64,000 bases of DNA, from the NCBI GenBank assembly GCA_036960565.1, contig JBALXQ010000001.1, positions 124,001 through 188,000 on the forward strand. Direction: 5' to 3'. The first letter of the stretch is position 1. Each line of letters starts with the position of its first letter. This DNA comes from Bermanella sp036960565 (GTDB taxonomy: Bacteria > Pseudomonadota > Gammaproteobacteria > Pseudomonadales > Oceanobacteraceae). The notes below the pieces were generated by a model. That model was not told the origin of the DNA. It did not search any database and saw nothing but the letters and a program-made list of their open reading frames with translations. Below, in pieces: positions 52,799 to 62,752 of this stretch. The translations under genes were made by a program, and so were the position numbers.

Positions 52799-53488
52799 TT
52801 AAGAACCTGTTTTAGTTCTAACGATCTGGTAGTTACGACGGAAGTACTTAACCGGTACGCTCCATACGTGAACCAAGCGACTGAATGGAAACAAAACGAA
52901 TAAGCTCATGCCCAAAAATACGTGTAACTTGAAGATGATATTCACATGTGCAATGGCTTCAGCGGCGGCAGGCCCTTGGAAAGTCACTACGTTTTGAGCC
53001 CAGCTCATCAGCATTAACATTTCAGATCCGTCTAGGTGACCAGTTGAAACTACAATACTAATAAGGCCTAAGATCAATTGAGCGTAAATCAATACTAGGA
53101 TTAGGTTATCCATAGCAGAGCTAGACGCTTTTACGCGATCGTTAGTAAAACGACGGATGATTAGAATAGTTAGACCGTAGAAACAGATCACACCAAAAAA
53201 TCCACCCATGGCCATGGCAAAGACTTGCTTCATAGGCGCGGTGATATGTAAGAAATCCCATACTTGGTGAGGCGTTAAAAGGCCCACAAAGTGACCGGCC
53301 AGTACCATGATGATGCCTACGTGAAAAGGCATGCTGCCTTTGCGTAGCATCTTGCTTTCCAGCATCTGGCTTGAACCGGTTTTCCAACTGTATTGGTCGC
53401 GGTCGTAACGTATTAGACTACCCACCACAAATACCACAAGGGCAATGTAAGGGTAAATCCCGAACAGTAGGTTATTGATGTATTCCAT
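52799..53488 (-). CDS. narI: Respiratory nitrate reductase gamma subunit NarI (cytochrome b)
   Basis: 229 residues with five membrane helices. Heme-ligand histidines lie in PFHVGIIMVLAGHFVGLLTP and in the last helices (FKLHVFLGMSLFVLFPFSRL, then VHVWS). NarI takes electrons from quinol and passes them to NarH. GGAG precedes the start, 15 bases after narJ. The C-terminus (IVRTKTGS) is echoed in the downstream spacer. Confidence 0.94.
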   Translation of the reverse strand: MEYINNLLFGIYPYIALVVFVVGSLIRYDRDQYSWKTGSSQMLESKMLRKGSMPFHVGIIMVLAGHFVGLLTPHQVWDFLHITAPMKQVFAMAMGGFFGVICFYGLTILIIRRFTNDRVKASSSAMDNLILVLIYAQLILGLISIVVSTGHLDGSEMLMLMSWAQNVVTFQGPAAAEAIAHVNIIFKLHVFLGMSLFVLFPFSRLVHVWSVPVKYFRRNYQIVRTKTGS

Positions 53489-53503
53489 AATTTTCTCCTG
53501 CTC

Positions 53504-54247
53504 TTAAAGTTGAGTCTGTGTAGGAACGAAGGCATTGGGTGACATAATATTCACGGCCATTTCGTCATTACGAGATTGTTTAGATGTTGGTTTGCCATCG
53601 CTTGAACTACTGGGGCAAGCGCCGCCGTCGGTGGCGCTGCCGCCAAATGTGATGGCTTCGTCTTCCCACACTTTGTCGATGGCTTCATTGGTATAATCGG
53701 CTTCTTCTTTGGCGACGGCTTCCCGAATTTCTGTCCGATCTACATCGGCCTGACTGATTTCCAATAAAGCATTAAACAAAGAAGCGTACCCACTGTCGCG
53801 CTCTTCAAGACGGGCGGCTAGCACGGCAAGAATGTGACTCACATCCATTAACCAGGCTTTAGCGCCAGCCATATCTTGAGTGGATAAAAATTCCAGAAAT
53901 AGCGGAATGTAATCTGGTAGTTCATTTTTATCCAAAGCTAGATCAGCTTCTTTATATTGAGCAATTAAGTCCACCATGGCCTGGCCACGATCACGGCTTT
54001 CACCATGAACGTGTTCAAACAATAACAAAGATAAATTACGGCCTCGTTCAAACAAGGCATCGTAATCACTTTGCCAATCAAGTAGGTCATAAGAACATTG
54101 CAGCGCTAAGAACTTACTCATGGCGTCCTTAGCATCAGTACTCAAAATGTCATTACTTTGAATAATTTGATGTAGTTCTTTTTCATTTTCGCCTACCCCC
54201 TCCTGGGGGTAGTCTAGTAGGGCTGAGATCACTTTAAATATTTGCAT
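53504..54247 (-). CDS. narJ: Nitrate reductase chaperone NarJ
   Basis: 247 residues, slightly longer than E. coli NarJ. An N-terminal TorD-like helical core (KVISALLDYPQEGVGENEKE, then LSLLLFEHVHGESRDRGQAM, typical of NarJ) binds the NarG N-terminus and helps insert the molybdenum cofactor. The last 45 residues are low-complexity (GGACPSSSSDGKPTSKQS) and end in FVPTQTQL. GGGAG precedes the ATG, and it starts 4 bases after the narH stop. Confidence 0.92.
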   Translation of the reverse strand: MQIFKVISALLDYPQEGVGENEKELHQIIQSNDILSTDAKDAMSKFLALQCSYDLLDWQSDYDALFERGRNLSLLLFEHVHGESRDRGQAMVDLIAQYKEADLALDKNELPDYIPLFLEFLSTQDMAGAKAWLMDVSHILAVLAARLEERDSGYASLFNALLEISQADVDRTEIREAVAKEEADYTNEAIDKVWEDEAITFGGSATDGGACPSSSSDGKPTSKQSRNDEMAVNIMSPNAFVPTQTQL

Positions 54248-54250
54248 GTG

Positions 54251-55813
54251 TTACTCCCGCTCTAATTTTTTGTCGGTATCAAAAGAGGCAGGCTTCACCA
54301 CTTTAACGGTCTGCTTTTTGGCACCAAACAAGTTCAGGTCATCGGTACCGGTTGAGCAACCATTACCAAACGAGAAACCACAACCACTCTTGGCATCGTG
54401 AGCTTCACCAAAAGTTTCTTCGGCGTAAGCTTTGTGACTTGATGGCACTACAAAACGATCTTCGTAGTTTGCCAATGCCATGTAGCGATACATTTCTTCA
54501 ACTTGTTTCTGGGTAATGCCCGCTTGCTTAAGTACTTCTAAATCTTCTACTTGGTCAACGTTTTCTGCACGCTTGTAAGCTCGCATAGCGATCATACGTT
54601 CAAGAGCACGGATAACAGGCGCTTCATCACCAGCAGTTAATAAATTAGCCAAGTACTTAAGCGGAATACGCAAAGACTTCAAGTCTGGAATTTCACCGTT
54701 CATGCCAACAGAACCTTGCTCAACCGCGTTTTGGATTGGGCTCAATGGTGGGATGTACCAAACCATTGGTAGGGTGCGGTATTCAGGGTGAAGTGGCAGT
54801 GCCACTTTCCAGTCCATGGCCATCTTGTAAACTGGTGACGCAACCGCTGCGTCTAACCAGTTTTGCGGAATGCCTTCTTTACGCGCCGCAGCAATCACTT
54901 CAGGATCGTTAGGGTCAAGGAACATGTCGCACTGTGCTTGGTACAAGTCTTTTTCGTTTGGTGTGGCGGCTACTTCAGCAATTTTATCTGCGTCATATAG
55001 CAACACGCCCAAGTAGCGAATACGACCTACACAAGTTTCAGAACAAATCGTTGGCTGACCTGCTTCAATACGTGGGTAGCAGAAAATACATTTCTCTGAC
55101 TTACCGGTTTTCCAGTTGTAGTAGATTTTTTTGTACGGGCAAGCCGATACACACATTCTCCAACCACGACACTTGTCTTGGTCGATTAGAACGATGCCAT
55201 CTTCTTCACGCTTATAAATCGCGCCACTTGGGCAAGCGGCTGCACAAGCTGGGTTCAAACAGTGCTCACACAAGCGAGGCAAATACATCATGAAGGTATT
55301 TTCGAACTTACCCAGCATGTCTGTTTGCATGTTGTCGAAGTTTTTATCTTTTTTACGCTTTTTGAATTCAGTCCCTAGGATTTCTTCCCAGTTAGGACCC
55401 CATTCAATTTTCTCCATGCGCTTGCCAGTAATGAGCGAGCGTGGGCGCGCCACTGGCTGGTGTTTACTTTCACCGGCGGTGTGCAGGTGTTGGTAATCAA
55501 AATCAAATGGCTCGTAGTAGTCATCAATTTCAGGTAAGTCTGGGTTTGCAAAAATGTTGGCTAAAATGCGGTGCTTGCCACCAATTTTAGGTTGTAACTT
55601 GCCTTTTTTAACTTCCCAGCCACCTTTCCATTTGTCTTGGTTTTCCCATTCTTTCGGGAAACCAATACCAGGTTTGGTTTCTACGTTATTGAACCAAGCG
55701 TATTCAACCCCCTCGCGGGAGGTCCATACATTTTTACAAGTGATAGAGCAGGTGTGGCAACCGATGCATTTATCAAGGTTGAGGACCATGCCAATTTGAG
55801 CACGAATTTTCAT
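54251..55813 (-). CDS. narH: Respiratory nitrate reductase beta subunit NarH (four Fe-S clusters)
   Basis: 520 residues from ATG 55813 (GGGGGAG upstream); the frame opens further to 55846 inside narG. Cysteine motifs for the clusters: CIGCHTCSITCKNVW, CEHCLNPACAAACPSGA, CRGWRMCVSACPYKK (Trp in place of the second Cys, as in the 3Fe-4S cluster of NarH) and KCIFCYPRIEAGQP. It relays electrons from NarI to NarG. The C-terminal end has GCGFSFGNGCSTG, an unusual Cys/Gly tail. Confidence 0.95.
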   Translation of the reverse strand: MKIRAQIGMVLNLDKCIGCHTCSITCKNVWTSREGVEYAWFNNVETKPGIGFPKEWENQDKWKGGWEVKKGKLQPKIGGKHRILANIFANPDLPEIDDYYEPFDFDYQHLHTAGESKHQPVARPRSLITGKRMEKIEWGPNWEEILGTEFKKRKKDKNFDNMQTDMLGKFENTFMMYLPRLCEHCLNPACAAACPSGAIYKREEDGIVLIDQDKCRGWRMCVSACPYKKIYYNWKTGKSEKCIFCYPRIEAGQPTICSETCVGRIRYLGVLLYDADKIAEVAATPNEKDLYQAQCDMFLDPNDPEVIAAARKEGIPQNWLDAAVASPVYKMAMDWKVALPLHPEYRTLPMVWYIPPLSPIQNAVEQGSVGMNGEIPDLKSLRIPLKYLANLLTAGDEAPVIRALERMIAMRAYKRAENVDQVEDLEVLKQAGITQKQVEEMYRYMALANYEDRFVVPSSHKAYAEETFGEAHDAKSGCGFSFGNGCSTGTDDLNLFGAKKQTVKVVKPASFDTDKKLERE

Positions 55814-55814
55814 A

Positions 55815-58800
55815 TTATTTCTCCCCCTTTGATTTGTCTTCGCCATCTAGCCAATCGATCTTGCTCATTTTACGCAACACTACAAATTCATCGCGGTTAC
55901 AGCCTACAGTGCCGTAGTAGTTGAAGCCGTAAGACTGCTGAGCGTAACCACCAATCATGTGTGTCGGTTTCATCACAGCTCGTGTTACTGAGTTGTGAAT
56001 GCCGCCACGGGTTTGGGTAGTTTCGGCGCCAGGCACGTTTACGATACGTTCTTGTGCGTGGTACATCATGCTCATGCCTTCCGGTACTCGCTGACTTACT
56101 ACTGCACGAGCGGCAACTGCACCGTTTACGTTAAACGCTTCGATCCAATCGTTATCTTCAATGCCGGCTTTTTCTGCATCAATTTCGCTGATCCAAATAA
56201 TTGGGCCACCTCGAGACAAAGTTAGCATTAACAGGTTGTCAGAATAGGTTGAGTGAATGCCCCATTTTTGGTGTGGCGTAATCCAGTTCAATACGATTTC
56301 TTTATTACCGTTAGACTTCTTATTCATCACCGGCTGAATAGTTTTGGTATTGATTGGTGGCTTGTAAGAAACATGGTTCTCACCAAAGTCACGCATCCAT
56401 TCGTGGTCCATGTAGAACTGTTGGCGTCCTGTTAGCGTTCTCCAAGGAATGTCCTCATGCACGTTGGTGTAACCGGCGTTATAAGACACGTGTTCGTCTT
56501 CTAGGCCAGACCATGTCGGAGAAGAAATAATCTTACGCGGCTGCGCTTGAATATCGCGGAAGCGAATTTTCTCGTCCTGCTTAGGCTTGGCCAAGTGAGT
56601 ATGGTCAATACCAGTGAACTCGCCTAATGCTTCCCAAGCTTTAACAGCAACTGCGCCGTTGGTTTCAGGCGCCAGTGCAAGAATTACTTCGCAGGCATCA
56701 ATGGCGTTTTCAATGTTTGGACGACCTTTTGCTGGGCCATCTAGTTTTTTGTAATTTAGCTCGCCTAATAAAGCGATCTCGTCATCGGTATTCCAAGAAA
56801 TACCTTTGCCGCCGTTACCGCCTTTATCTGAATCAAGCAATGGGCCTAACGAGGTGAAGCGTTCATACGTATCTGGGAAGTGACGTTCCACTTCGATTAG
56901 ATGTGGTGCAGTGCGTCCAGGGATCAGTTCACACTCACCTTTCCACCAAGCTTTTACTTCGCCGTAAGGCATGGCTAGTTCAGCAGGAGTATCGTGAAGG
57001 GTTGGCATGGTAACCAAATCTTTTTCAACACCTAAGTGGCCTTCACAAGCAGTAGAGAATTGCTTAGCAATGCCTTTAAAGATGTCCCAATCTGAACGGG
57101 CTTCCCAAGCAGGATCAGCCGCTTTAGAAAGTGGGTGAATGAATGGGTGCATGTCAGACGTGTTCATGTCGTCTTTTTCATACCAGGTAGCGGTCGGTAA
57201 AACGATGTCTGAATACAAGCAGGTAGTAGACATACGGAAGTCTAATGTTACCAATAAGTCCAACTTACCTTCGCTTGGTGCATCGTGCCACTTAACATCT
57301 TCAGGCTTCACTTCACCTGATTCGCCCAAGTCTTTACCCATAAGGCCATGCTTAGTACCTAATAAATGGCGAAGCATGTATTCGTGACCTTTACCGGAAG
57401 AACCTAGCAAGTTAGAACGCCAGATGAACAAGTTACGTGGATAGTTTTCTGGAGCATCAGGATCTTCACAAGCAAACTTCAAGTCGCCCGATTTAAGCTG
57501 TTTAACGGCATAGTCTTTGGCAGACATGCCCGCTTTGTCAGCATCTTTACATAGCTGTAGTGGGTTCATGCCAAATTGTGGCGCTGACGGTAACCAACCC
57601 ATGCGTTCGGCGCGGGTATTGAAGTCGATGATAGAACCGGTCCATTTTTCTTTATTGGCTAGCGGAGAAATAACTTCCTGCATGGACAATTTTTCATAAC
57701 GCCATTGGTTGGCGTGATTGTAGAAGAATGAAGTACCGTTCATGTGACGTGGTGGCTTCTGCCAATCCAAACCAAAGGCAAGCGGCTGCCAACCGGTTTG
57801 TGGACGCAGTTTTTCTTGTCCCACATAGTGAGCCCAACCACCACCAGACTGACCAACACAACCACACAACATAAGCATGTTGATAAGGCCACGATAGTTC
57901 ATGTCCATGTGATACCAGTGATTCAATGCGGCGCCCACGATAACCATAGAGCGGCCACGTGTTTTTTCTGCCGTGCTGGCGAATTCGCGCGCCACTTTTA
58001 CAACCAGTTTAGGATCAACTCCGGTTACACGTTGTTGCCATGCTGGTGTGTAAGGTACGTCGTCGTCGTAAGAAGACGCTACGTTTTCGCCGCCGTAACC
58101 ATTATCAACTCCATAATTGGCAACGGTTAAGTCGAATACTGTAGTAACAAGGGCTTCTTCACCGTTAGCAAGTTTGATGCGTTTTACAGGAATGTTGCGC
58201 TGCAATACTTCATCGTGCTCGGTGTGGTCGTAGTATTTATGTTCGTGTTCGTTTTGCGCAGTGGCAAAGTAAGGGAAACCAACGGATACGATTTCGTCAT
58301 GGCTTTCTTTTAAGCTGATTTTAAGCTTAATGTCTTTGCCTGTTTTACCGTCTAGTTGAAGGGTGTTCCACTTGCCTTTTTCGCCCCAGCGGTAACCGAT
58401 AGAACCGTTTGGAGAAACCAGTTCGTCGTTTGCATCGTTAACACCGATGGTTTTCCATTCTGGGTTGTTGTCTTCGCCAAGGTTATCGGCCAAGTCAGCA
58501 GCACGTAAGAAGCGACCTTGTACATACGTTTTATTTCCAGAAGCAGCGCCGTCGCTTTCATCTAGCATAACTAAGTTAGGCATATCGGATTTTTCACGAA
58601 GGTATTCAGTGAAGTATTCGGTTTGCTTGTCTACGTGGAATTCTTTAATGATGACGTGACCAAAGGCCATGGCCAATGCAGCATCAGTACCCTGTTTAGG
58701 CGCTAGCCAATCATCGGCGAATTTAGACGCTTCAGAGTAATCAGAAGTGATTACGCAAGCTTTAGTGCCTTTGTAACGCGCTTCCGTTAAGAAGTGGGCA

Positions 58801-59591
58801 TCTGGTGTACGTGTTTGTGGAACGTTTGAACCCCAAACAATGATGTAGTTAGAGTTATACCAATCGGCAGATTCAGGAACATCCGTTTGCTCGCCCCAAA
58901 CTTGAGGAGAAGCCGGTGGTAAATCGCAGTACCAATCGTAGAAGCTTAAGCAGTGGCCACCAATTAGAGATAAGTAACGTGAGCCGGCCGCGTAAGACAC
59001 CATAGACATAGCCGGAATAGGCGAGAAGCCCATAATACGGTCAGGACCAAACTCTTTAGCTGTGTATACGTTAGCAGCCGCAATGATTTCGTTTACTTCG
59101 GTCCAGTCGGCACGAACAAATCCACCCATACCGCGGCTTTCTTTGTAAGTCTTAGATTTTGCAGGGTCAGAAACAATAGAACCCCATGCATCGACTGGAT
59201 CTGGGTGTTGCAGTTTTGCCGCACGATAAAGTTTGATTAAAGACTTACGTACTTTTGGATACTTTAAACGGTTGGCGCTGTATACGTACCACGAGTAACT
59301 GGCACCACGAGGGCAGCCACGAGGTTCGTGGTTAGGTAAGTCAGGGCGAGTACGTGGGTAATCGGTTTGCTGTGTTTCCCAAGTGATTAGGCCGTCTTTA
59401 ACATACACTTTCCAGCTACAAGAACCGGTGCAGTTTACGCCGTGGGTAGAGCGAACAATTTTGTCATGCTGCCAGCGCTTGCGATAACCATCTTCCCATT
59501 GGCGATCTTCATTGGTGGTGGTGCCATGGCCATCTGCAAATTCTCCCTGCTTGCGTTTAAAAAACTGAAGCCGGTCTAGAAATTGACTCAT
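55815..59591 (-). CDS. narG: Respiratory nitrate reductase alpha subunit NarG
   Basis: 1258 residues, normal length. Catalytic molybdopterin subunit that reduces nitrate to nitrite at the cytoplasmic face. The FS0 cluster ligands are in THGVNCTGSCSWKVYVK (His, Cys, Cys) and RGCPRGASYSWYVY. The Mo-bis-MGD region NSNYIIVWGSNVPQTRTPDA is intact, as is the C-terminal MYHAQERIVNVPG stretch. narH overlaps in spacing (stop and next start are adjacent). The FNR box at 59685 lies 94 bases upstream. Confidence 0.96.
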   Translation of the reverse strand: MSQFLDRLQFFKRKQGEFADGHGTTTNEDRQWEDGYRKRWQHDKIVRSTHGVNCTGSCSWKVYVKDGLITWETQQTDYPRTRPDLPNHEPRGCPRGASYSWYVYSANRLKYPKVRKSLIKLYRAAKLQHPDPVDAWGSIVSDPAKSKTYKESRGMGGFVRADWTEVNEIIAAANVYTAKEFGPDRIMGFSPIPAMSMVSYAAGSRYLSLIGGHCLSFYDWYCDLPPASPQVWGEQTDVPESADWYNSNYIIVWGSNVPQTRTPDAHFLTEARYKGTKACVITSDYSEASKFADDWLAPKQGTDAALAMAFGHVIIKEFHVDKQTEYFTEYLREKSDMPNLVMLDESDGAASGNKTYVQGRFLRAADLADNLGEDNNPEWKTIGVNDANDELVSPNGSIGYRWGEKGKWNTLQLDGKTGKDIKLKISLKESHDEIVSVGFPYFATAQNEHEHKYYDHTEHDEVLQRNIPVKRIKLANGEEALVTTVFDLTVANYGVDNGYGGENVASSYDDDVPYTPAWQQRVTGVDPKLVVKVAREFASTAEKTRGRSMVIVGAALNHWYHMDMNYRGLINMLMLCGCVGQSGGGWAHYVGQEKLRPQTGWQPLAFGLDWQKPPRHMNGTSFFYNHANQWRYEKLSMQEVISPLANKEKWTGSIIDFNTRAERMGWLPSAPQFGMNPLQLCKDADKAGMSAKDYAVKQLKSGDLKFACEDPDAPENYPRNLFIWRSNLLGSSGKGHEYMLRHLLGTKHGLMGKDLGESGEVKPEDVKWHDAPSEGKLDLLVTLDFRMSTTCLYSDIVLPTATWYEKDDMNTSDMHPFIHPLSKAADPAWEARSDWDIFKGIAKQFSTACEGHLGVEKDLVTMPTLHDTPAELAMPYGEVKAWWKGECELIPGRTAPHLIEVERHFPDTYERFTSLGPLLDSDKGGNGGKGISWNTDDEIALLGELNYKKLDGPAKGRPNIENAIDACEVILALAPETNGAVAVKAWEALGEFTGIDHTHLAKPKQDEKIRFRDIQAQPRKIISSPTWSGLEDEHVSYNAGYTNVHEDIPWRTLTGRQQFYMDHEWMRDFGENHVSYKPPINTKTIQPVMNKKSNGNKEIVLNWITPHQKWGIHSTYSDNLLMLTLSRGGPIIWISEIDAEKAGIEDNDWIEAFNVNGAVAARAVVSQRVPEGMSMMYHAQERIVNVPGAETTQTRGGIHNSVTRAVMKPTHMIGGYAQQSYGFNYYGTVGCNRDEFVVLRKMSKIDWLDGEDKSKGEK

Positions 59592-59684
59592 ATTTACCTC
59601 TCTTCAAGCGTTGGCATTAAGCAGCCCAATCGATTAATTACGTTTCACTGAAGAGACTATAGGGCCTCTACCCCATGAGTTAAG

Positions 59685-59698
59685 TTGATGTACGTCAA
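59685..59698. promoter_or_regulatory. FNR/ANR box between narG and narX
   Basis: TTGAT-gtac-GTCAA, an almost perfect inverted repeat that matches the FNR/ANR consensus (TTGAY-N4-RTCAA) at every defined position. It lies 94 bases upstream of the narG start and 130 upstream of the sensor gene start. It fits anaerobic induction of the nar operon. Confidence 0.75.
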
Positions 59699-59827
59699 CA
59701 TTATTAGTTAAGCACTGCGTTGTGGGGAGGGGGGTTACTCACAAAGTGGTATAGTAGATAACCCTCATGAATTAGTCCTTTACAGCCCAATAGTTAAGGC
59801 AACCGTTATAATAGGATTTTTTAATAA

Positions 59828-61708
59828 ATGATGCGTTTGAATATGTTTAATAAGGTTAAGAATTCCATCGTTTTTCGCATTGGTGCCTTGATGACAGCCA
59901 TGACCATCATGGCCTTGTTAAGTATGTTTAGTTCTTTTGTTATATCCGAAATGGCCAGTTCAGATGCAGCCGCTATTAACAAGTCCGGTTCCCTGCGTAA
60001 TCAAAGTTATCAGTTATTAAGTTATGCCTATCTAGCGGGTGAAAGTGTCGAACGTTTTGATTACAGACTGAAGACTTTTGAGGAAACCTTATCGAGCTCT
60101 GTAGTAATCAATAATGTAAATAAGCTCGATCAAGGCGACGAAATTTTTGATTTATATAAAGTAATTAAAGACGATTGGTTTTATAAAATTAAGCCGCTTC
60201 TTAAACAGCTAAATACTAGTAAGAGTCTTACGGGGAAAGGCCCAATAAGTGATCTTAGAGAAATTGATATTTTTGTAGAAAACATTAATGAACTGGTGCT
60301 CATGTATCAAGGCGATGCGGAAGATAAAATTGAAATGCTGCGCATCATTCAAATCATTTCTTTGTTTGGTACCTTAATTTTAGTCTTTGTGGCCATGAAC
60401 AGTGTTTCCATGCACATTGAAAAACCCCTCGGTCAGCTAACCGAGATGGCCAAGCGCGTATCTAGCGGACAATTAAACGAAAGAGTCATCATTGAAAATA
60501 AAGATGAACTTGGGGTATTGGCCGACAGCTTTAATGGCATGAGTGAAGCGCTAGTGGACATGTATGAAAAGCTGGAAGAAAAAGTAGAGGGTAAAACCTT
60601 ACAGCTAAAAGAGTCCAATGACATACTGCAATTTTTAATTGAAACCGCCAGACGCATTAATGAAGGCTTGGGGGGAGAAACCGATTTTCAACCCATCCTA
60701 GATCGAGTGGCCGAACTCACTGGCATTAAAGATATGGACTTGTGTTTGAGTACCGATAAATCTGCTACGCCTTATATTCATATGTTGGTGGAAGAGGATA
60801 AAAACTTAAGAAGCCAGTGCGACTCTCATCATTGCGATTCTTGTGTGGGCGAGGGCTGCTTTGTTTCACCTGGAAAAAACAACAGCTACAGTGTGAAATT
60901 TCCTTTGGTGCAAGAAGGGCTGAACTATGGGGTGTTGGTGGCGCGGGTGCAATACGATCAAGGCATGCAACAGTGGCAACATGAACTGATTCAATCTGTG
61001 GCCGATCAGATTTCCATGGCGTTAAGTTTGGATAGGCGCAGTAGCCAGGATAGGCGTATGTCTTTATTAAACGAGCGAACTATTATTGCACGTGAGTTAC
61101 ATGATTCATTGGCACAGTCATTGTCTTATTTAAAGATACAGGTAATGCGTCTGCAAAAGGGATATGACAAGGGCATAGATGAAAAGATGTTCCAGGAGTT
61201 AATTGGTGAGTTGCGAGAAGGGTTAGGAGGGGCTTATCGCCAGTTGCGCGAGCTGCTTTCTACTTTCCGTTTGCAAATTGACGGCGGCGGCTTAAAGGGC
61301 GCCATGATCAATGCTTTTGAACAGCTTAATACACGCAGTGATATGCAAATTAATTTGAATTACCAAATTGATTCTGTATTGCTAAGCCCTAATGAAGAAA
61401 TCCACCTTTTACAAATTAGTAAAGAAGCGGTGCAAAATGCTATTTATCACTCCAAAGGTACGCGGGTGGATGTAGATGCCTTAGTGCAAGACGGCGACGT
61501 ATTATTATCGGTGAAAGATGATGGTATCGGCATTAAAGATGATCCGGGTAAACTCAATCATTATGGCTTGGCCATCATGAATGAACGGGGTCGTAACTTG
61601 GCAGGGGATATTATGATTAGTCGTCGTGAAGAGGGCGGAACCAAAGTACATATTCAGTTTACTCCGGATAGCCGCAGTAGTAATAAATCTGCTTTTCATC
61701 AGGCTTAA
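59828..61708 (+). CDS. narX: NarX/NarQ-type nitrate/nitrite sensor histidine kinase
   Basis: 626 residues. TM1 (about 16-40), a periplasmic helical sensor with the P-box (residues about 47-68, NKSGSLRNQSYQLLSYAYL) that binds nitrate, TM2 (about 172-193), HAMP, then a GAF-like segment with cysteines at 306, 331, 336, 339 and 344 (QCDSHHCDSCVGEGC), as in the Cys-rich central module of NarX. HisKA_3 has ARELHDSLAQSLSYLKIQVM (His425), and the ATPase domain has the N-box around Asn537 and GIGIKDDPGKL. No narL gene is in the window, so its regulator lies elsewhere. It is divergent from narG. Confidence 0.88.
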   Translation: MMRLNMFNKVKNSIVFRIGALMTAMTIMALLSMFSSFVISEMASSDAAAINKSGSLRNQSYQLLSYAYLAGESVERFDYRLKTFEETLSSSVVINNVNKLDQGDEIFDLYKVIKDDWFYKIKPLLKQLNTSKSLTGKGPISDLREIDIFVENINELVLMYQGDAEDKIEMLRIIQIISLFGTLILVFVAMNSVSMHIEKPLGQLTEMAKRVSSGQLNERVIIENKDELGVLADSFNGMSEALVDMYEKLEEKVEGKTLQLKESNDILQFLIETARRINEGLGGETDFQPILDRVAELTGIKDMDLCLSTDKSATPYIHMLVEEDKNLRSQCDSHHCDSCVGEGCFVSPGKNNSYSVKFPLVQEGLNYGVLVARVQYDQGMQQWQHELIQSVADQISMALSLDRRSSQDRRMSLLNERTIIARELHDSLAQSLSYLKIQVMRLQKGYDKGIDEKMFQELIGELREGLGGAYRQLRELLSTFRLQIDGGGLKGAMINAFEQLNTRSDMQINLNYQIDSVLLSPNEEIHLLQISKEAVQNAIYHSKGTRVDVDALVQDGDVLLSVKDDGIGIKDDPGKLNHYGLAIMNERGRNLAGDIMISRREEGGTKVHIQFTPDSRSSNKSAFHQA

Positions 61709-61966
61709 GCTATTAACTTGCGCTGCATTATCTTAGTGCAGCTTAAACACTCGTAGTAAATCCCGCTTAAACTAAACTTTTATGAGTCAATTTAGTGCAG
61801 CTTTAAGCTGTCTTTTAGGACGTTATTATAAAGCCAATTGAACTTTAAGTTTGATATCTTGTTTGTCTATTTTTTCATGTCTAAAACCTAAATAAACTTG
61901 ATGTTGGTCATGGTGGCATCAGTACTTAACCGTATTATGGAAACATAAGAGTACGGAGGGAAAAGC

Positions 61967-62452
61967 ATGACAATATCCATTAAAGATTTAACCGCTGCTG
62001 ATGTAATGACATCAGATGTATTAATGGCTTATGAAGGTTGGTCTATTAAACGCCTGTCTTCTTTCTTCATTAAAAATGGTATTTCAGGAGCGCCAGTTAT
62101 TGCCAGTGATCATACTCTGGTGGGAGTCGTGACAGTTACCGATATTATTCATTTTGAAAGTAAAACCGATAAAGAAAAAACGGCGCTGGTTGAAGAAGTG
62201 TACGCCGAGTTTGTCGGTTTTAATTTTGAAAGCGATATGATCAATCAGATGGCTGTGAAGGCCGATGAAAAATGCACCGTTAATAAGGTCATGACCAAGC
62301 AGGTAATTCAAATAGATGAAACCGTGTCATTATCCCAAGTAAGTAAAGTAATGCTGGATGCGGGTATTCGTCGTATCTTCGTGAGCAATAACGGTGTTGT
62401 TTCAGGTGTGATTTCTACTACCAATATTTTAAAAGCGATTAGCCTTTTATAA
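61967..62452 (+). CDS. CBS-domain protein
   Basis: 161 residues. Two CBS motifs: TAADVMTSDVLMAYEGWSIK to VVTVTDIIHF, and CTVNKVMTKQVIQIDETVSL to GVISTTNILKAI. CBS pairs bind adenosine nucleotides and regulate partner proteins. A strong GGAGGG site precedes the ATG. No partner is fused. It lies after the sensor gene; a GCTGCA/TGCAGC hairpin at 61722-61742 may separate them. Confidence 0.87.
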   Translation: MTISIKDLTAADVMTSDVLMAYEGWSIKRLSSFFIKNGISGAPVIASDHTLVGVVTVTDIIHFESKTDKEKTALVEEVYAEFVGFNFESDMINQMAVKADEKCTVNKVMTKQVIQIDETVSLSQVSKVMLDAGIRRIFVSNNGVVSGVISTTNILKAISLL

Positions 62453-62460
62453 GCAAATTA

Positions 62461-62493
62461 TGCCATTGCCCTGATTGTTATTGGGTAATGGCA
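62461..62493 (+). terminator. Hairpin after the CBS gene
   Basis: TGCCATTGCCC pairs with GGGTAATGGCA (one G-U pair) around an 11-base loop, 8 bases after the stop codon. T tract is weak. Confidence 0.5.
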
Positions 62494-62752
62494 CTCCACC
62501 CATATAACTCGTCTTTATTACTTATCATTCAATTTCCTTATCCTCTATCTATAATACGTTAGGCTAAATTGCGCCATTTTGGTTCGCATTGCTGAATGCT
62601 TGTGCATTTTAAAAACAGTTTAGTTGACCCCAGTGTACTTTTTACATTGTTGGCGCGATACGTCCAGGTAAAAGCCCTTATGTACGTTGTGTATAACTAT
62701 CAAATACTTCAGTATTTACGCCAGTCATTAACCTTGGTGTAAAAATAATAAT

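Noticed and set aside
57744..58130. 128-codon plus-strand frame inside narG
   Set aside because: It is antisense to a highly conserved part of narG and has no independent support.
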